Below, piece after piece: positions 54,416-57,405 of a stretch of DNA of 57,405 nucleotides. The translations under genes were made by a program, and so were the position numbers. Below the pieces are notes generated by a model. The model ran no database searches. It saw only the letters and a program-made list of their open reading frames with translations, and was not told where the DNA came from. The DNA is from a virus, in IMG/VR virus record IMGVR_UViG_3300036834_000217, positions 1 to 57,405 of that record; one strand, 5' to 3'. Numbering within the stretch: position 1 is the stretch's first letter; the number at the start of each line of letters is the position of its first letter.

Positions 54416-55917
54416 GGAGGTGGTCTCTCGTCTCGATCCTGATCGCACTGGTCCCGGCGGCCTGCGCGGCCCTCGCCGGTCCGTGGGGAGGTGGACTGCT
54501 CTTGTCGACGGGCAAGACGTCCTCGCCTCCGCCGGCGCAGACCATCGCCAGCATACGCCCGACCAGCTGCACATTTACGCAGGGTACCGCGGGCTCCTGC
54601 AATCTGACCATCGCGATGAGCCCGTCGTCCCCATCCTTTGCGACGGATGGTGGCACGCTGGCGCTCGTCTCCGCGAACGCGGCCTGCTCCGGTTCCAACG
54701 ACACGACCGACTTCGGGGTCGGCAACAGTCCCTACAGAATAACCTATAACGGTGCGGCCGCGGCTGGGTCCCACAATACCTGCGTCAGGGCGTCCGCGAG
54801 TGGCATCACGAGTGCCTTTCAGCAGATATCAGTCACGATAAACCCGACCGGCGGCGGCGTCGCCTGCGACATCGGACCGAACTATGTGGGCGCGATTCCC
54901 GGCCCCGCCGCCGCGATGGGATTCACGACGTGCCTCAACTTCGACTTTGCCTACACGGGGACGTTCACCAATCGCGTCGCCTTCCTAAACCACAACATCG
55001 TGACTGTGCCCGCCAATCAAACATACCAGTGGTCAAATCAAGCGTCTTGGCTCTACGAGGCCGGCGCAGGCAACGCCGCGCTGTGGGCCGGAGGCACATT
55101 CAACTCTGGTGCGTATCAGTTAGTGCAGGACGGCGGAACTCAGGTTCTCCTATCCCAGTGGACCCCCAACGACAATACTAGTCAGATCAACTCCCCGTTC
55201 TTTCCTCTAACCAACATGTTCCTGGAGGAGGAAGTACGGATCGATCCGAACGCTTATGTGAACGTAACGTCCACAGTAAACACCGAGATCATCGACGACT
55301 TCGGTTTCTTCGGCAACAAGCCGGGGGGAACTGCCGGGCTGGAGGTGGACGCCGGAACCAGTTGTCCGGCAGTGCCACCATCGACCGCAACAGCCTGGGC
55401 AAGCGGGGGCAACAATACTGCCTGTACCGGAAACGGCACATTTTATGTATCAGCAGACGGTACCACGTTTGTCGGACAGCCGTCTTATTTTCCGTGCTGC
55501 AACATAAATCCATCAGATGGTAGTTACCACGTCAATGCCATGCTGGTCGTCTCCAGTCGAACTAACAATACGATAGGAACTTGCGGCTACTACGATAGGC
55601 AGTGGGCTGACGGGAGGGGATTCGGCCCGTGCTGGGCGCCATGTCATACGTTCGGCGGTTGTGGTGATGCGTGCACGTTTGAGACCTCCGCGATCTGCTG
55701 GGAGAGCGGGACTACCGCCATAGGGACCTACGTGACCGGGGCGTCTTCGTCTAGCGGACCTGGCAGGCACTGGGTCAGGAGGATCACGATATGGACTTGC
55801 GCTGGCTGGAACACTCCGTCTTCGTCGGGAAACGGGTACACAGCCGACAATAGCTGCGACAGCGGCAGCAACGTCTTTAATGCTGTCGGCGGCAATCAAA
55901 GTGGGCCGTCGTATTAG
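54412..55917 (+). CDS. Exported protein with Ig-like domain and Cys-rich body
   Basis: TTG at 54412 overlaps the previous stop (TTGA). Signal peptide: RRWSLVSILIALVPAACAAL, cleavage about residue 22. Residues 45-150 form an Ig/viral-capsid-like module (CTFTQGTAGSCNLTIAMSPS, GSNDTTDFGVGNSPYRITYN) that is paralogous to the N-terminal module of the next gene. Residues 150-501 contain a large beta-rich, Cys-rich domain (LEEEVRIDPNAYVNVTSTVN, GPCWAPCHTFGGCGDACTFE). It may bind glycans. Confidence 0.55.
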   Translation: MRRWSLVSILIALVPAACAALAGPWGGGLLLSTGKTSSPPPAQTIASIRPTSCTFTQGTAGSCNLTIAMSPSSPSFATDGGTLALVSANAACSGSNDTTDFGVGNSPYRITYNGAAAAGSHNTCVRASASGITSAFQQISVTINPTGGGVACDIGPNYVGAIPGPAAAMGFTTCLNFDFAYTGTFTNRVAFLNHNIVTVPANQTYQWSNQASWLYEAGAGNAALWAGGTFNSGAYQLVQDGGTQVLLSQWTPNDNTSQINSPFFPLTNMFLEEEVRIDPNAYVNVTSTVNTEIIDDFGFFGNKPGGTAGLEVDAGTSCPAVPPSTATAWASGGNNTACTGNGTFYVSADGTTFVGQPSYFPCCNINPSDGSYHVNAMLVVSSRTNNTIGTCGYYDRQWADGRGFGPCWAPCHTFGGCGDACTFETSAICWESGTTAIGTYVTGASSSSGPGRHWVRRITIWTCAGWNTPSSSGNGYTADNSCDSGSNVFNAVGGNQSGPSY

Positions 55918-55984
55918 CTCACCTTATTGGCCGGTGCCGTTGATCCCAATGCCGACCGGCGATTAACTGGTAGTGGGTGCTCCA

Positions 55985-57405
55985 ATGCATCGATGGATTG
56001 TGACGATCATCATCGTGACGGCTGTTGCCCTAGCGTCCGCGGTCCTCGCGGTAGACACCGCGGCCCGCGCCGCGCCGTGGGGAAGTGGACTATTCATGTC
56101 GTCTGGTAAGATACCCCCGCCGACCATCGCCGGCATCAGCCCAGCTACTTGCTCATTCACGCAGGGCTCCGCGGGCTCCTGCAATCTGACCATCACGATG
56201 AGCCCGTTGACCCCTACCTTTGCAGCGCGCGGCGGCACGCTGTCGCTCGTCTCCGCGAACTCGGCGTGCCCCGGTTCTAACGACACGAGCAACTTCTCGA
56301 CTAGCAACAGTCCCTACGTACTGACCTACAATGGCACGGCGGCGGCGGGGTCCTACAAGGCATGCGTCCAGGCATCGGCGAGTGGCATCGCGAATGCCTA
56401 TCAGCAGATAGCCGTGACGGTGACCACGGGCGTGGTGGCGCTCGTGTTCAATAAGGGAGGTGATCGCCTTGATACTGGATCGTCGCCCTACACGGTCAGC
56501 TATGGCTTGGGGACCGGCTCCAAGCTGCTGATTGCGTTCCTGGAGTTCGCGAATTGTACGAGCCCGAGCATCACCTATGGCGGCGTTGCGATGATCAATC
56601 CGCCGAACGCGATCACCACGGTCGCGCAGGGCGGGAACAATCCAGTCGCGGGGTTCTATCTAATAAATCCCCCGACCTCCGGCAACTTCGTCGTCACCTG
56701 CCCGGGGGCGAACTTCCTGTATCTGATAGCCACGGATTACACCGACACGAATGGCGTGCCAGTCTTTGTCAGTGCTGGGAATTCCGTAGATCCAGTAGTC
56801 GAGGTCACGTACACGGATAGTTATACCAATCCTAGCGCGAACAATTTGATCATCATGGGGGCCGGCAACATTGGTAACTCGGCGGCTGGTCCAGTAGCCG
56901 GTGGGACTGGGGCCGTCCTGCGACAGGGCAATAAGTACAGTTCTGACGGATTATTCGACTCCGGAGGGGCCGTAGCCGCCGGGCCGTGGTCGATGACAGC
57001 CTCCGTCCAGGATAGCTCCAGCGGTGGTCCATTTTCAAACTCGAAGCAGAGCCGCGTCTACATGGCGTTCAACGCCGGCGGCCCACCGCCGCCGCCGACA
57101 ATTGGTACGGTCTCGCTGGCAACTCCGAACTTCGTCGTCCCGGCGGCGGCTGGGTCTCAGATCTCAGTGATCAACAATACCTGCCCGAACCAGGGGTGCT
57201 CCACGATAACGCACACCCTCGTCCAGACTGGCGGAGTGTGCAATGCGACAAACGGCGCGGACAACGCGCTGTTCGCGATCTCTGGGACTAACCTGAAAGT
57301 CGGCGGCACGGCAATTAGCACCGCGCGATCCTACGCGATTTGTGATCGCGCAGACCTCGCCGGAGCCACCGACACGCCGGTCTTCACGGCGCTGACGCCG
57401 ACCGG
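55985..57405 (+). CDS. Exported modular beta protein (3' partial)
   Basis: ATG at 55985; the frame is open to the window end (473 codons seen). It has a signal peptide (WIVTIIIVTAVALASAVLA), an Ig-like module (CSFTQGSAGSCNLTITMSP, GSNDTSNFSTSNSPYVLTYN) matching residues 45-150 of the preceding protein, then a beta-sandwich module (GSKLLIAFLEFANCTSPSIT, NFVVTCPGANFLYLIATDY) like that in 53270, and a Pro-rich linker to a further domain. Tandem paralogues indicate duplication and shuffling. Confidence 0.6.
   Translation, partial: MHRWIVTIIIVTAVALASAVLAVDTAARAAPWGSGLFMSSGKIPPPTIAGISPATCSFTQGSAGSCNLTITMSPLTPTFAARGGTLSLVSANSACPGSNDTSNFSTSNSPYVLTYNGTAAAGSYKACVQASASGIANAYQQIAVTVTTGVVALVFNKGGDRLDTGSSPYTVSYGLGTGSKLLIAFLEFANCTSPSITYGGVAMINPPNAITTVAQGGNNPVAGFYLINPPTSGNFVVTCPGANFLYLIATDYTDTNGVPVFVSAGNSVDPVVEVTYTDSYTNPSANNLIIMGAGNIGNSAAGPVAGGTGAVLRQGNKYSSDGLFDSGGAVAAGPWSMTASVQDSSSGGPFSNSKQSRVYMAFNAGGPPPPPTIGTVSLATPNFVVPAAAGSQISVINNTCPNQGCSTITHTLVQTGGVCNATNGADNALFAISGTNLKVGGTAISTARSYAICDRADLAGATDTPVFTALTPT

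Overview
The window is part of the genome of a GC-rich tailed phage, most likely a contractile-tailed (myovirus-type) lytic phage of a Gram-negative host. It carries baseplate J, gp25-like and spike proteins, a complete phage replisome, and a group of Sec-signal-bearing proteins whose AxA-type signal peptides suggest an alphaproteobacterium-like host (inference). Genes are tightly packed, with many ATGA/GTGA stop-start overlaps. I found no tRNA, rRNA, integrase or CRISPR array.

Layout. 1-5.8 kb (+) holds tail genes: spike tip (cut by the window edge), gp25-like wedge, baseplate J, DUF2612, tail fibre, DUF4376 and a beta-helix tail spike. 5.8-9.8 kb (-) is a leftward cluster with a secreted coiled-coil protein, an IS110-domain protein and a sigma-like protein. 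9.86-9.95 kb is a divergent promoter/operator region. 10-16.6 kb (+) holds DUF2786, a cysteine-peptidase-like protein, a DnaG-type primase, a non-coding structured stretch (13.85-14.5 kb), several micro membrane proteins and a replication-initiator-like protein. 16.6-32.1 kb (+) is the DNA-modification and replication block: methyltransferase (with an HNH endonuclease gene antisense inside it), DnaB-like helicase, radical-SAM protein, TET-associated-type glycosyltransferase, sliding clamp, UDG-exonuclease fusion, family A polymerase, clamp loader, SSB and RecA. 32.4-45.7 kb (+) holds a nucleotidyltransferase, PD-(D/E)XK-like nuclease, a lower-GC cassette, SbcD/SbcC, ThyX, DUF3310, an HTH regulator and a class II ribonucleotide reductase with an HNH intein. 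45.7-48.9 kb (-) holds an SNF2-type helicase and a protein with an RNA polymerase alpha-CTD-like domain. 49-57.4 kb (+) holds a NusG/RfaH-like factor and five large proteins with N-terminal signal peptides; the last runs off the window.

How the parts fit. Nucleotide supply (class II RNR, ThyX), DNA synthesis (primase, helicase, polymerase, clamp, clamp loader, SSB), recombination/repair (RecA, SbcCD, UDG) and base modification (methyltransferase, radical SAM, glycosyltransferase) are all present. Control appears to use a sigma-like protein, an alpha-CTD-like protein, a NusG-like factor, a small HTH protein and a family of promoters with a TTGC-starting -35 and 17-bp spacer, most overlapped or flanked by TTGCG-N6-CGCAA palindromes.

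The most striking unexplained feature is a set of four intergenic arrays (2845-2962, 6241-6376, 6969-7195, 8243-8454). In them two related decamers, CGGTACTCTC and CGGCTCGCTC, alternate strictly with 8-nt variable spacers, giving an 18-bp pitch over 40 boxes. The arrays keep the same absolute orientation whichever way the neighbouring genes are read, and two of them flank the IS110-domain gene.
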